Shown piece after piece: positions 11,287 to 23,600 of a DNA stretch of 64,000 nucleotides. The notes under the pieces are model-generated. The model had not been told where the DNA came from and searched no databases. It saw only the letters and a list, made by a program, of their open reading frames with translations. The first letter of the stretch is position 1. The number at the start of each line of letters is the position of its first letter. Source of the DNA: Arma custos. Its lineage: Eukaryota; Arthropoda; Insecta; Hemiptera; Pentatomidae. A program made the translations under genes and the position numbers. The stretch spans positions 30,224,278 through 30,288,277 of the forward strand of contig CM073762.1 in NCBI GenBank assembly GCA_037127475.1, written 5' to 3'.

Positions 11287-11652
11287 ATGATACGTACGAA
11301 ACTTATTTATAACATTATGTATAATGGAATAAACATCAACAACTACACCCTGTACCCTAATTCACCTGTAAATTTGCACTTAAACAATAATTATCGTCTA
11401 TATAACAGCGTACACAGCCATAATAAATTTAGTAGCAACAATAATACTAATCCGACTGACAAAGCTACACCATATAGACTACAAGCCCTGTTTATCCCAT
11501 TCACTTTTATCTCTGCTCTGTTTATAATGCTGAACACCAATAAACTACTTAATATCAGCTCTGAAAACAATAGCCCATACCTATTATTATTACTCGTTCT
11601 CTTAGCGAGTATATATCAATATATCTGTATGGCGAGTGAGAAGTGCCGGTAG
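11287..11652 (+). CDS. Small hydrophobic ORF directly after ORF1 (unknown, 121 aa)
   Basis: The start codon lies two bases after the ORF1 stop, where ORF2 of a non-LTR element would normally begin, but the product is not an endonuclease/RT. The first 60 residues are Asn/Tyr-rich. Then come two hydrophobic stretches, about residues 69-83 (ALFIPFTFISALFIM) and 98-112 (LLLLLVLLASIYQY), suggesting a membrane protein if translated. I do not recognise the family. It may be chance coding in a truncated element, or the second gene of a non-autonomous retroelement. Confidence 0.35.
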   Translation: MIRTKLIYNIMYNGININNYTLYPNSPVNLHLNNNYRLYNSVHSHNKFSSNNNTNPTDKATPYRLQALFIPFTFISALFIMLNTNKLLNISSENNSPYLLLLLVLLASIYQYICMASEKCR

Positions 11653-12121
11653 CGAAATGTAGAGGGCGCTGTTTATCGCCTACGTCACGAAAATGGCAGT
11701 GGACCGAAGGGAGACTCTTTCTCCACAATTACCAAGACTTTATATAAGAGTAAAATATCAATTGTATAAAAATAGGTATGTTTTAAGTAAAGTAAGTGAT
11801 AATACAATCAGGTTATATTGAACTAAAATACATATAAAAAACGGCAAGGATATGGTATTTATGATATTATGATATATATTGATGATATTTAGGGTGGGAT
11901 ATAGATAACTAAACAAATATCTGGCTATGAAACACAGACTAATATAAAATTGAGACGGAAGGATGGTCCCCCACCATTACTAAGTGTAAAAAAATTTTTT
12001 TCCCAGAATATAAAAGCCGTTACAATGGCTGTAAGTAACGTAAAAAGGGAAAGAAGCAGATAGTGTAGAAGCCTCATATAAAAACTTGAAAATCCACAAA
12101 GTCATTAGGAAGCGGGGGTGG
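11653..12121. other. Non-coding element tail
   Basis: No open frame of interest. It contains a GC-richer patch near 11660-11730 and an A7-T7 palindromic run near 11985. It may be the 3' part of the preceding retroelement. Confidence 0.3.
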
Positions 12122-12393
12122 TTAGTTCTTTTGTATTAGGTCTAGTATGTGTCTGTAAACTATTGATAGGTTATTTTTGTCAGTCTTTATGTATAACGGA
12201 TTTTTTTCGAGGTTAATATATAATGATCCTGTAATTAGTCTTTTGGTATAATTAGGAACCGTGGCGAGAACAGAGGATTGGTCAAAGTTAAACGTATGGT
12301 TAAGGGTCAAAGCATGTTCTAATAATTTGGAAGCAGATATGTTCCGGGTAGATATAGAGATCTTATGTTGTGATAGTCGTCTGTAAAATGTAT
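12122..12393 (-). pseudogene. Penelope-like element GIY-YIG endonuclease C-terminal fragment
   Basis: The minus-strand frame from about 12393 down to the stop at 12122 reads RRLSQHKISI, KLLEHALTLNHTFNFDQSSV, ATVPNYTKRLITGSLYINLE and then HILDLIQKN before the stop. This order (Arg-Leu..His-Lys, H-x-F-x-F, Asn-Tyr-x-x-Arg-(L/I)-I..E-x-x-x-I) resembles the C-terminal GIY-YIG nuclease end of Penelope-like retroelements. The catalytic GIY-YIG core and the reverse transcriptase are not in the window, so this is a 5'-truncated remnant. Family assignment is by pattern only. Confidence 0.5.
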
Positions 12394-12540
12394 GTTATAA
12401 GATAGATATGTTTTTGTATTATGTGTTCAAAGGACCATAGGAAAGGGGCATCAAACAGAAATTATGAAGACTTATTAATTCTTGAATGCAATCAGAATGA
12501 ATAAAGAATGACACATACACAAAAAAAAAAAATATATCAT

Positions 12541-12765
12541 GATACTGCAACCATGAAGATTTGAACAAGACTACACAAAAATGCAATGTTTGAGATCAGG
12601 ATGGACAATGAAAGGGCAACCAAAAGCTGTACTGTCATCAAGAGGAAGATAGGGAAGAGCATATGGAAGTTGGTGAGATACTGAAACTGCAGATCTGACT
12701 GCAAAACAATTTTCTCTGCGCTCGCCACAGAATACCCAGGACCATCTTCTTGGTCTGTCTCACCT
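12541..12765 (-). other. Hydrophobic ORF with splice-acceptor-like start (unknown)
   Basis: A minus-strand open frame follows a long pyrimidine tract and CCAAAG at about 12764-12795, as an acceptor would. It encodes an acidic start (ETDQEDGPGYSVASAEK) followed by about 40 hydrophobic residues ending at the stop near 12537. It lies about 1.6 kb beyond the last receptor exon on the same strand. It could be an alternative terminal exon or chance coding beside a GAA microsatellite. Joining to exon 9 in phase needs the AG inside GTGAG rather than the best-placed AG, which weakens the case. Confidence 0.2.
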
Positions 12766-12833
12766 TTGGAGAAGAAGAAGAAGAAAGGAATAATGAACTA
12801 TAATATAAAGACAACATGATAAAACAATATACG

Positions 12834-12839
12834 TTTATT
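12834..12839 (-). terminator. Candidate poly(A) signal for the CD36-like gene
   Basis: AATAAA on the minus strand, followed by T/GT-rich sequence, about 1.5 kb after the stop codon at 14325. It is the first canonical hexamer I noticed downstream of that stop. It implies a 1.5-kb AT-rich 3' untranslated region, which is not otherwise supported. Confidence 0.3.
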
Positions 12840-14324
12840 TTACATTACATATATACATTTAAATAAATATTAAACACTAAATTTAATATAAAGGACATAT
12901 CACTAGATGAATCACTAACCTGTCCAATGTAAGATTAACAAATAGTATTTACAATATTTGTGAATAGCACAACCTCAAAACTAATTCTGAAAGATGAAGG
13001 TTAAGAACCCTTACCACCTGACTTATTAGCCTATGTGAGCTGATCTTACTATTCTAATTGAAATTGTATCAAGAATTGATTACTTCATAAACCCGATATA
13101 TTAATTAATTAATTATTTGTATACAACAGAATATTGAAAATTTTACTTAGAAAACTGTAAGGAAAAAACTAACATAGTGGCCATTGCAAATAAAAACAAT
13201 GAAACATAAAAAATTATTTTAAAAATAAGTTTTAAGATTGAGCAATATTTTCTTAGCTAAATTCTACTTTGCTTTATAGGAATAAATTTTCGTGTATACA
13301 TTTATGACTAATTAAATTATAAGCTATTTCGAGCCATTTACAAAATCACTTATGGCCAGATATTATTGGAACTAACCACAAAATAGAGACTTAATAACTA
13401 TATCACAATTCTCTGTAACTACTGTTTAACAAATAATATTCAGAAAACATATTTATGCATGTATATCTAGTGTAAATAGTTATATGTATAATATGATTTC
13501 GACAAGGAGTGTTTTGATTCTATAGGAACTATAATGTGAATTTGAATTATATGAATAAAGTTTAAATACCAATACTATTATTTTTTAAGAAGAAATAATT
13601 TCATATTTACATAAATTCTAATTCTAAATAACAAATAGAAAGAAGAATGCATTTAAAAGGCTTAACATATATTCCTTTGAAATAAAAATTAATTTATGAA
13701 TGCTATGAAATATGTATATCTAAAAACAAAAAAAAAAAGCCAAAACAAATAAAACACATTTCCACTATGTATAGCATTACAAAAATAATGATGATTACAT
13801 TTTCTGATTTTTAAAAGCTAAACGAGTTATAAGTTTGCCAATAATAGACAACCTAAAAAAATATATATATATATATATATAAATATTTACATATGTACAA
13901 ATAAAAGGTTTATCTCGAAATTTTGTTATAAAAATTAAAGTAAAAAGAACTGATAAAATAATTGATAAAAATAGGAAATAAAATTTCTTTCTAATTCATC
14001 ATTAATAATTTGATTTAAAAAATATATATAAAAATTATTTTTTAATATAATATTATAAGGGATAACAATGTGCTATGATTGCTCATATCATAGATTCATT
14101 ATTTATATAGTTATTTTAATCAGTTTTGGTCATTTCAAAAAGGAGAACCAGTAATAAATAATTAACTCATTAGTAATTTTAATTATGTAAAATATTTAGA
14201 ATTATTTTTGCATTTGTACCAATTTTCTTAAATAGGAATTTAAGGCCGAATGAGAGGATAAAAACAAAACGGGAGAGTAATTTTAAATAAATAGAAGTTA
14301 TAAACAATAATAGATAAACAACTT
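12840..14324 (-). other. Probable 3' untranslated region and flank
   Basis: Very AT-rich stretch with no ORF, containing a (TA)n microsatellite at about 13860-13881. It directly follows the last coding exon of the receptor gene on its sense strand and may be 3' UTR up to the hexamer at 12834. Confidence 0.35.
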
Positions 14325-14645
14325 CTATGATTCCTCTGTAGGAACAGCGAGCAAAGAGCAGTAATACATATCCATCTCTCGATTATTGTTTTGCATCGGA
14401 ATAGTCGGTACTCTTCTCTTTCCGACTGGTGGTTCTGGTTTCGTCTCTGCTGATTCCTGATTATCTCCTCGATTGCTGGATACAAGCCTCATCCTTGGTA
14501 TTAATAACGCAGAAGCCAAGGAGAGTAAGATGAACGCTACTCCACTGATTAATAAGAGGTAAGTAGAGACGGCTTGAGCTATAGGTCCTACTGTCAGGTA
14601 AAAATAGTATCTCCTTGTCATAGAAGGTGGTAACTCATTCATTGT
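14325..14645 (-). CDS. CD36-like gene exon 10 (second transmembrane helix, tail, stop)
   Basis: Acceptor CTTCTAG. Encodes residues 463-568: TMNELPPSMTRR, a membrane helix at about 483-511, then a 57-residue cytosolic tail rich in Pro, Arg and Asn that ends LLAVPTEES before TAG at 14325-14327. The tail contains YYCSLLA, which could be a sorting signal, but this is only a suggestion. Confidence 0.9.
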   Translation of the reverse strand, partial: TMNELPPSMTRRYYFYLTVGPIAQAVSTYLLLISGVAFILLSLASALLIPRMRLVSSNRGDNQESAETKPEPPVGKRRVPTIPMQNNNREMDMYYCSLLAVPTEES

Positions 14646-17600
14646 CTAGAAGGAAAAAAATATGTATAAGATTTTAATTTTATTATTATTATTTTTATTT
14701 TCAAGTGGTTCAGTAATATGTATGTATAATGTAATAGTACAATAGTATAATATATGTGTAAAGGAGATAGTTGGGGAGTGCAGTCAATAAGTACACAGAA
14801 TAAGTGATGAACTTATATTATGTGCCGACGTTTCGACCTACAGTGTAGGTCATCTTCAGACACTGTAGGTCGAAATGTCGGCACATAATATAAGTTCATC
14901 ACTTATTCTGTGTACTTATTGACTGCACCCCCCAACTATCTCCTTTACATTAGATCATCCAGTCAACTATTTTCATCTCATATATAATATATGTGATACA
15001 GTATCAATAATAAATATAAACCTAAAAAAGAAAATCTATTCCATAATAGAAAAGATAAAAAAATATCTTGGATATGAGCCACATATTGAAGAAAAATTCA
15101 TTCTTGAGCATCCGACATATAACAAAAGAAGACAGGCTTGAAGTATATACCAAGAGCCACTCAGAACAAAATCTAGAGATATTAATTGGGTGATCTTGTC
15201 CTAAACAATTTAGAAGAACCATTTTTTTTGGTTTGAACCCATTAAACTAGTTATACAGGACAATAGTTATGGCGCATAAATATTTTTGGCACTAAGCTAA
15301 TTATGATATGTTAATAAAAACAGTTGAGTTTCCGACTTCAAAAAGTGTACATTTTATCCCATTTTCTTTCCATAATTTAAGAATCTATAACTTAAATTTA
15401 CAAAACAAAATCGTCTGAAAGTATTTTTAGTTTGATACTCTATCACTAACAAAGCCTTTCAAATTTAGTTTTTTATTTTCTCTTTAAAATTTCTAGGTTG
15501 TATTTCTATCATTGGGCTAACTCTAATAAGGAACACACTGTCTGTTGCTTAATTCTTTAGGTATAGTATTTATTATTCTAATTGTGTCCTAATTAACAAT
15601 TACGATGTCTTGTGATAATGCAGATATATTTAGTGTTAAAATTAAAAGTATAATTTTTATCGAAAAACTTACTATATCCATCCATAACATTGGAAGAGTC
15701 ATGTGACTGAACTTTGGAACATTTGAGATTTTGGACAGATCCTCAAATACCATGTTTATTTGCATTTTTACTGAAACATTCAGAGGTAATCCAGACTCCT
15801 GATGGTAAAAAATAAAACAGAACATTTATTGACGGTTGTGATAGAAAATAAAATAAAAGGATTACACACATAAATATAACTGTTATTTACTTACTTCATT
15901 TATAACAAAATAGGTATGATGTTGATTGAAATCTGGTTTCAAACCTTCAACTGAATTAAGGACCTCTTCGTCGGCATCTAGAAAATGTGGGTATGATAGA
16001 GCTATTGGGAAACCTGAAAATGTTAAACCATAATGTATTTTAAAAAAATATATAAAAATAATATGAAACACTTTAAACTATTTCAAGCTATATTAGATCC
16101 ATCAATAGAAGCCGGAAGTGATGAAGAATAATACGGTTTTAAATCTGAGCAAGTTGAATTTTCAATTATTGAAAAGCCACGAAATAAATTTTGAATTTCC
16201 CACTCTCTTATAATGGGTTTGTAACGTCTGTCTATCTTAATTGTAGTTGGTGAGGATTATTTTTTCGGAAACAGTAAAGCAGATATTAATTTGCAAATAT
16301 ATTTTTAGTTGTAAAGTTTAAAGCCATATATAGGCGAATAGTTGAATTTGGTTAATTTTGAATATTGAACACTTCGTGTACAAATCCTGTTCTGATTCAG
16401 AATATTGCCATTTAACGAAAATTGATAAATAAATGCTGTGGCAGCTGAGGGTGTTGGGTCATTTCATGGAAAAAAAGTAAAACTCGATCTTAACATACTG
16501 GTTAGAATAAGTTGGTAGTTTTTTGGGATAGATTTCCCTCTTTGCAAGGCTACATGAGGACATGAACTAACAATTCTGGAGTTCAAAAAATTGAAAGCTC
16601 TTAAAATTATACTACAATATAAGACTTATTTGAATCATGATTTTGAAAAATGAAAGTGGCCTTCAAATTGACTTGCTGACTTTATTAAAAATTAGTATCT
16701 ATTTGTTTTGTTTTTTAAAGAAAATTATTTGTACTAATAGTTTTTACACTTATTAGTAAGTATTAAAAATAACATTGAAAACATTTTCTTTTGATCCAAA
16801 GAATTTACCAGTTGTAATTGTAAATTAGTATGTTAATTTGAAAATGTTCAAAATGATCTGAAATTGTTACAAATTTAATGGAATTAAAAATAAATTTTGA
16901 ATATTATATTGCTAATAATGCTATTTTTTGGAATTAAAGAAATAGTTTTTAATCTAAAATTGAGTTTTATAATTAAAATGTTAAGAAATCAGATTTTGTA
17001 TCTTTTAAAATTTTGTTTTCTTTGTATTTTTATCAATCATCATTGCCTGTCAATAATATAACAACAAAACATGAGAGGCATCAAAAAGCTGGGTGCCCAG
17101 TGGTACCTCCCCCATGGCTTCATTTACTTTGAAAAGATAAATAATCAAATAAAATATGTAAATCATAAAAATAATAATCAGTGATAGTTTAACGTTTTTG
17201 TATAATACAGTTTAACTTATGCATAAACAGGTAGGAAGAAAATTTCATTGTCAGAAATCACTTTTCATGTTTTATGTCTTATCAGTTTTAACATGAATTG
17301 GCAATATAACAATATTTGTAACCCAGTCCCAAACATTGCATTGTTCTTTCCAACAAATCCGCCTGTTATAATATTTTTTCCTAAAAACTACATTTCTGTT
17401 TAATTTTATATAAATTCATTATCTGTATTGTTATTTTTTTTTATTGGAAACACCTTACATTAACCATTGTAAATTACTAATTACTCCATTATTTATATTT
17501 ATTGTATTGCTTATTTCTAAATTTTAACTTAAATGAATAAATACCTTTTCAAATAATTGAAATAAAAATAACTACTTAATAACTTGTGTTTTATGAATCT

Positions 17601-20600
17601 TAATATAATTGTTTAATTTATCATGTCCTGAATTAAATCATACATGGTCATATATCATTGAAAAATGTAAACAACTTGAAAATTTTCATTTAAAGGTAGA
17701 AACATACCATAGTAGCAATCCTGGACATCGAATATTCCTCTAGGAAAACATCTTTCTTTGCAGAAACATTTATTCTCTGGATTTACTTCCCCATTGTCCA
17801 TTGCATTCGGCTTGAAGTTATAGCGGTAACCATGAATTCCATGAACTACTTCTTCTCCTACACGGGTCTGAAAAGAACAAAGTAATGTCAGTAAGAACAT
17901 AATACTTTTGTTGATAAAAATACTTATTTGTTTCATTCAAACATATTCTTATTTTATTCATTACTGTATTGTATAAACATATACTTATGCACATAATTAA
18001 TTTTTTCAAAATTAGAAAAAAATTGGAAAATTTGTACTTACTAGTGGCATAGCCCTACAAAGAGATCTTCTAAAAAAGAGCAGGTCCTGGTCCTTTGTTA
18101 TCCTTGAGGGAAATTTTGTTCCGTCGCTGGCAAAACTGACATTGTTACAAGGTGGACTTGGCCAATGCGGCAGGTAAGGGGTTCCTCTGTAGTTATCGAT
18201 CAATCCTGAGAGTCGGATATCAGTTTCCCCACTGTAAGTTGTACTACTGTCTCCATCAAAATTATACATCTAGAAAATATATATATTTTTATATTATATA
18301 TTATATTTTTATATATATAAATATATTTTAAAATATAAAATATCGATGTAAATTTCACAGTTTGTACTAATCTGAGGATACAAGTATATGTTTATGAAAT
18401 TGGAAATTTGGAAATAACCAAAGTGTTATTTTAAGTGTTATAAGTGTTTTATGAGCATGAATCAATGATTAGAAGATAAATATTTTTTACTCTTGGCAAT
18501 AAAATTTCATTTTTCCAATTATCATTGGGTTCAGCATAATTATTGATGAAAAGAGCTTTTTAAATTATGAGGCTTCTGAAAAAAAGATGGTCTCGTGACC
18601 TTCTATGTTGCGTTTGTTATTTGTGTAATACCCACTGGGTAGTTTCTCTACTGGTCTTTACAGATGCCATTATGTGTCATTCATTAAATTTACTTGTTGT
18701 GTTGTTATAATACAGTTGTTACAAATTTCAATGAATAAATTTTAAAAAACAAACCCACCCAGGGTGAGCCCCTGGAGGGTCTCCTGTTCCCAAGGGTTAA
18801 TTTATGGCTCTTAATTAAATGCCACAACCGAGATTTAATGCTGAGTGATTAGTAACTCAGCTACCCCACTTCTCCAAATATATACAATATATATTTGAAT
18901 ATACAATATACCAAATATACAATCATTAATTTTTAAAAATACTTTTAAAATTTCTACCTTTAATTTCCTTTTTTCCAATCAAGAGTTCATAATTTTTATA
19001 TTTGCATTTAAATAAAAAATACACAGTTGATTTTCTAATAAATTAATTGAGTAAGGCCGCTCTTAAAAATCTGATATTCCTAGATAATTTTTTAGTACAA
19101 ACTACATATAACATTATACACTCGTCCAATTCAGAATGTTACTGCCATAGATTTGATAGAAATTCCATAATAGACAAACCAATATTAATTCAATTAATAC
19201 ATTATTAATTATTGTTAAATCTAATAATAAATTAAGCAATGAGGACGGTTAAAAATTGATAGAGATAATTTATTTACAGAGTAGCCCCATTACTTCCACC
19301 CTGAACCAAGTAAAAGATAAGGACGAAAAATAGTCTGTGTAAAAAATAGGCATTCTCACTCAGGTTTATCTCCATCTTAGCCACGATTTATTCTCGTGTT
19401 TCTGAATGTACTCATCTCAAGTGAAAAAAAATGGCTTTTAACTGTCTGTTGTTTTATATGATTTTTATTTTTTTTAAATCTGTCCCGCGGAAACTTTATA
19501 TACGATTATCTACATAAAAAAAAATCATCTAAATTATCTTCATACAATCTATATTATTCAGAAAAACTCAATTTTTCTCTAAATTGTTCTGTGCTTAAGA
19601 AACTACTAATTAGCGCTAAAATATATAAAGAAAATGTGAAAATTCATTGAATAGAGGACGCGACTACAGGGAAAGAAGCAGATGCATTTGGCCTGATAAA
19701 TTTTTGGAATCGGTCATTAAAAGACTTGGTAGTGTGAGATCTATTCCTATTAGAGGCAGTATACAAAGAGCTAAGAATATCAACAGTAATGTTAAATAAA
19801 TGTATAATTTATTTATGCATATTCTCAAGATCCTCATTCCCTTTATCATAATAACATCTTCCAATGATGTCATAGTATCAAGGTCTGTACGGGCTGGAAT
19901 TTATTTCTTTACAGGCTCACGGGAAGAATCTCGTATTTTCCACTCTGTTTAGAATAGGTTGACAATCTGTAGGAATAGTTATACTCTGGTGGAAGTGGGT
20001 ATGCTTAATTAGGATAAAACCTAGAGGTTGTCTTAGATACAGGATTGACCTGTTGAAGTTCTGTGGATTCCAATCCAGCTGTGACAGATAAATTATTTAA
20101 CTGTTAGCATTCACATATGGGTCCTATGAGATCTGTAGACTCTCCCGTGGTTCACTCAATCTCTATAAAGTGGGTATCCTTAATTAGATTAAAACCTAGA
20201 GGTTGCCTTAGATACAGGACCGTAGGTACCACGTACTCAACCTTGGACCTTTCATGGTTTCTAGTGGTACTGATTTTTTTTTGTTTTCAAAATATTATTT
20301 ATGGGACTGTTATAACTGATTCGAATACGTCTTTTCAAAAAAATTCTAAAATTTGTTAATTAAACTAATAAGATTGAGCTCTTACCCTGTCGATGAGCCC
20401 AAGCTTGTCGAATTCTATCCAATTGGGCAAGAAACTATTTCCGAGCGTCAAGAGAGTGGACTGGTAGCCGAACATGAACTCCTTAGCCGTCATCCTCACC
20501 AAGGGTTGCGTCTTCGTGTTCTTGATGAGCATGTTCACGCCCATCCTGGTGAAGATGGAGGCATCTCGCATCACCTGAGCGAAACTCTGTCGAAAGCAAA

Positions 20601-23600
20601 ACGAGAAGTTGAATAAGTTACTTAACATTTCAATATTGCAAAGTAGTGATATAAAATAAAATAATTTTTACCAGAAGAGCAATGTTCGGCATTACTAAGT
20701 ATTCGTCCTGAGATCCATTTGTGAGATGAGGGATGTACACCAGTGGATGAAGTGGTGTCGAAGTTATAGTCCCGTTGTCGTTGAAGGTGGCGTTAGCGTG
20801 ATGCATCAATTCTCTGAAAATAAATTATAAATTAGATAACAAAATCATACTAATACTAAACAAAAATTACTAAAACTATTATTAGGTTATTATCAAAAAG
20901 TTACAAAACGAAGCTTATAGCGTTCTATGTTAGAGAAGAATTGGTTGACTGTAACTTCTAATATAAGGAAGAAATAGTTGGGGATGCAGTCAATAAAAAC
21001 ACCTAAATAAGTGTAACTTATTTATTGTGTGCCGACGTTTCGGCCTACAATGTAGGCCATCTTCAGGGATAAGAGAGAGAAACAAACAGAAAAACATATA
21101 AAAAAAGTTGCAGTAACAAGAATATGGTGACAAGTAATGAAGTAATGTGGTACAAGTGTGGAAATTAAAATAGTGACTAGATATGATGAAATAGTGAAGA
21201 GATATGATAATTAAAGGTAATGATTATAAAAGTGGTTACAGAATATAATAAAATTAAAATAGTGACAGATAATAATAAAATTATAGGTGATGAACAGAAA
21301 TTAAAATAGTGACAGATATAATAATTAAAGAATACGAATATAAAATACAGAAAATAAATGTACAGAAAGGACAAAATGTAAACATAATATACAGGGAAAG
21401 AAAATGAGGAGGTAAACGGAAAAATACAAAATGAGAGGATTAAAATATAGAAAAAGGGGTGGAATATGAAGGACTTAGAAAAACTAGTTTAATTGTAGAT
21501 ATAAATAAGTTACACTTATCTAGGTGTGTTTATTGACTGCACCCCCAACTATTTCTTCCTTATATTATACTTATAGCGTTCTACTTCTGTAGCGTACTTC
21601 GAAGCTTATAGCCTGCTACTTCAGGGGAAAACCATATTATTGGGGCAATGATGTATTATTTACTGCTGTTTGAGAGGCTCCAGGTTATTTTGTTTCAGAA
21701 TTTTCAAATAATACAAATGAATGTTGATTTTATTCGTACAATGAAACTAATTATCATACTATAGCAATTATAATAACATATATCTGCAGCCCCGGCTTAA
21801 GTTTAAGTCGAATTTTGTCTAAAGAGAGTAAAATTGGAGCGAAATCGTGTAAATTTCGTAGTTTTGGGTTTGAAATGGAGTTGTAATATAAGCAATAACT
21901 CAAGCATATGCCTTAATCATCTCCATATATACAAAGAAAATAACAGGATCCCGCTTCCTTAAGTACAAGAACCTGATTTTGGAGAATATCCGACTTTACC
22001 ACTTATTCAACGGGGCTGTAGATATATATCATGTGAGCGGAATTATGTTTTAATCAACAGTCCGAAAAAAGATAATTTTGATTTATTAAAAAACTTTCAA
22101 ATAAACATTATTTCAAAATAAAACAATAAAAGAACTCTGTAAAACTTCTATTCAAAATTATTCTAGAAAATAATAATAGGACTTACCGTTATTACTATGT
22201 TGTGAATCCTATTTAAATGAAAAAAATTCAATTTATAAAATTTATATTTTGTACCTTCTCATATATCCAAATTTATATAAATCGAAATATACTTGTATAA
22301 GCGGTTATCGCAAAATATACGAACTATTGGAGTTAAGTCTTTATGTTCATTTTACATTGACTCATAATTAAATAAAAGTATGCTATAATGCCACAATCAC
22401 TTTATTTTATGAATACATAGACAAAGAAATTTACTTCATTGTGGGATTAAGTTATGAAATATAAATGCATTAAATGAAAAAACAAAATCGTGAGCACATA
22501 AAGATAAAAAGAATAATATATATAAATTATGATTTTACTTTCCAAGCTTACACCTAAGAATTAAATTAATTAAATCTATTCTATAAATTAATTATTATAT
22601 ATACAATTTTTATTCCGAAATTATAATTTCATGATTAAAGAGTGTCTGTTTGGGGTGTAAGATGTTGGAGATGTTGGGCTTTGATTGGGTTATGGCGGAT
22701 ATTAGAAGGGAGAAATTTGAATGGCATAATGGAACGGGAAAGAAGTAAACCTTTAAATATTTTACTTATGTGGGAAGGACTATAAATGTAAAAAAAAAAA
22801 GCAAGATCTCCTGTTTCCTCAAAGTAGTGGGCCGAGGATTTGAATTGTTGGAGTCTGCAGGTGTAGGATGTGCATTAGGATTTCATCGATCATCGAATTG
22901 AGAAAGGGCTTTGAATGGTAGGCTAAGATAAGTCCCAATGGTAGAAAAAGATATTTTGAGGAATAAGGCGATAATAGAAATGCTAATAATTATAATGAAA
23001 TAAATTTAGTTAACGACCATCGGTAAAGGTATATTATCGTAAAAAGGTATGGTAAGGTATATTATCGTAAAAAAGGTATGGTAAAACTAGAGGTTTAAGG
23101 ACGCTCCTACGTCTTCAGTAAATGGGAATCACCTCACTCTTAGAGGTGAAGCAACAAGAATCTTGTTGACCCGCTTATCTTCCAAGTCTTCTCTTCTCGA
23201 CGAGCGACCTTCTTCCCCCAAATGCCTTTTCACAATAGCCAGGGGTTTCCCTACTTTTATATTTTTTTATACAAGCCTTGAGATAAAAGAAATCTGCCAG
23301 GATTTTAAAGTACGGCATACCAATATCTCGCTGATAGCGAGAGTATCCGTCCGGTCAAAGAATGACTGGAAACCGTTTCTGATGATAAGGCCGTTGACAT
23401 TAACTGTAAGAAGAAAGAGTCCGACGTAGTACTTAAATTTTTTTCTTAGGCATAACATGGATCGCGTACATTATTATAAAATTTAAAACTACGTTATATT
23501 TGGATTAAATAAATAGTTTTATGATTTGAAACTATTTTTTTCTGTTGAGCGATTGTAAATACGAAAAATTCTTCCCTCGTGAGCGTGCCAGTTTCATACT

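Noticed and set aside
20353..20616. 87-codon plus-strand ORF
   Set aside because: Antisense shadow of CD36-like exon 5.
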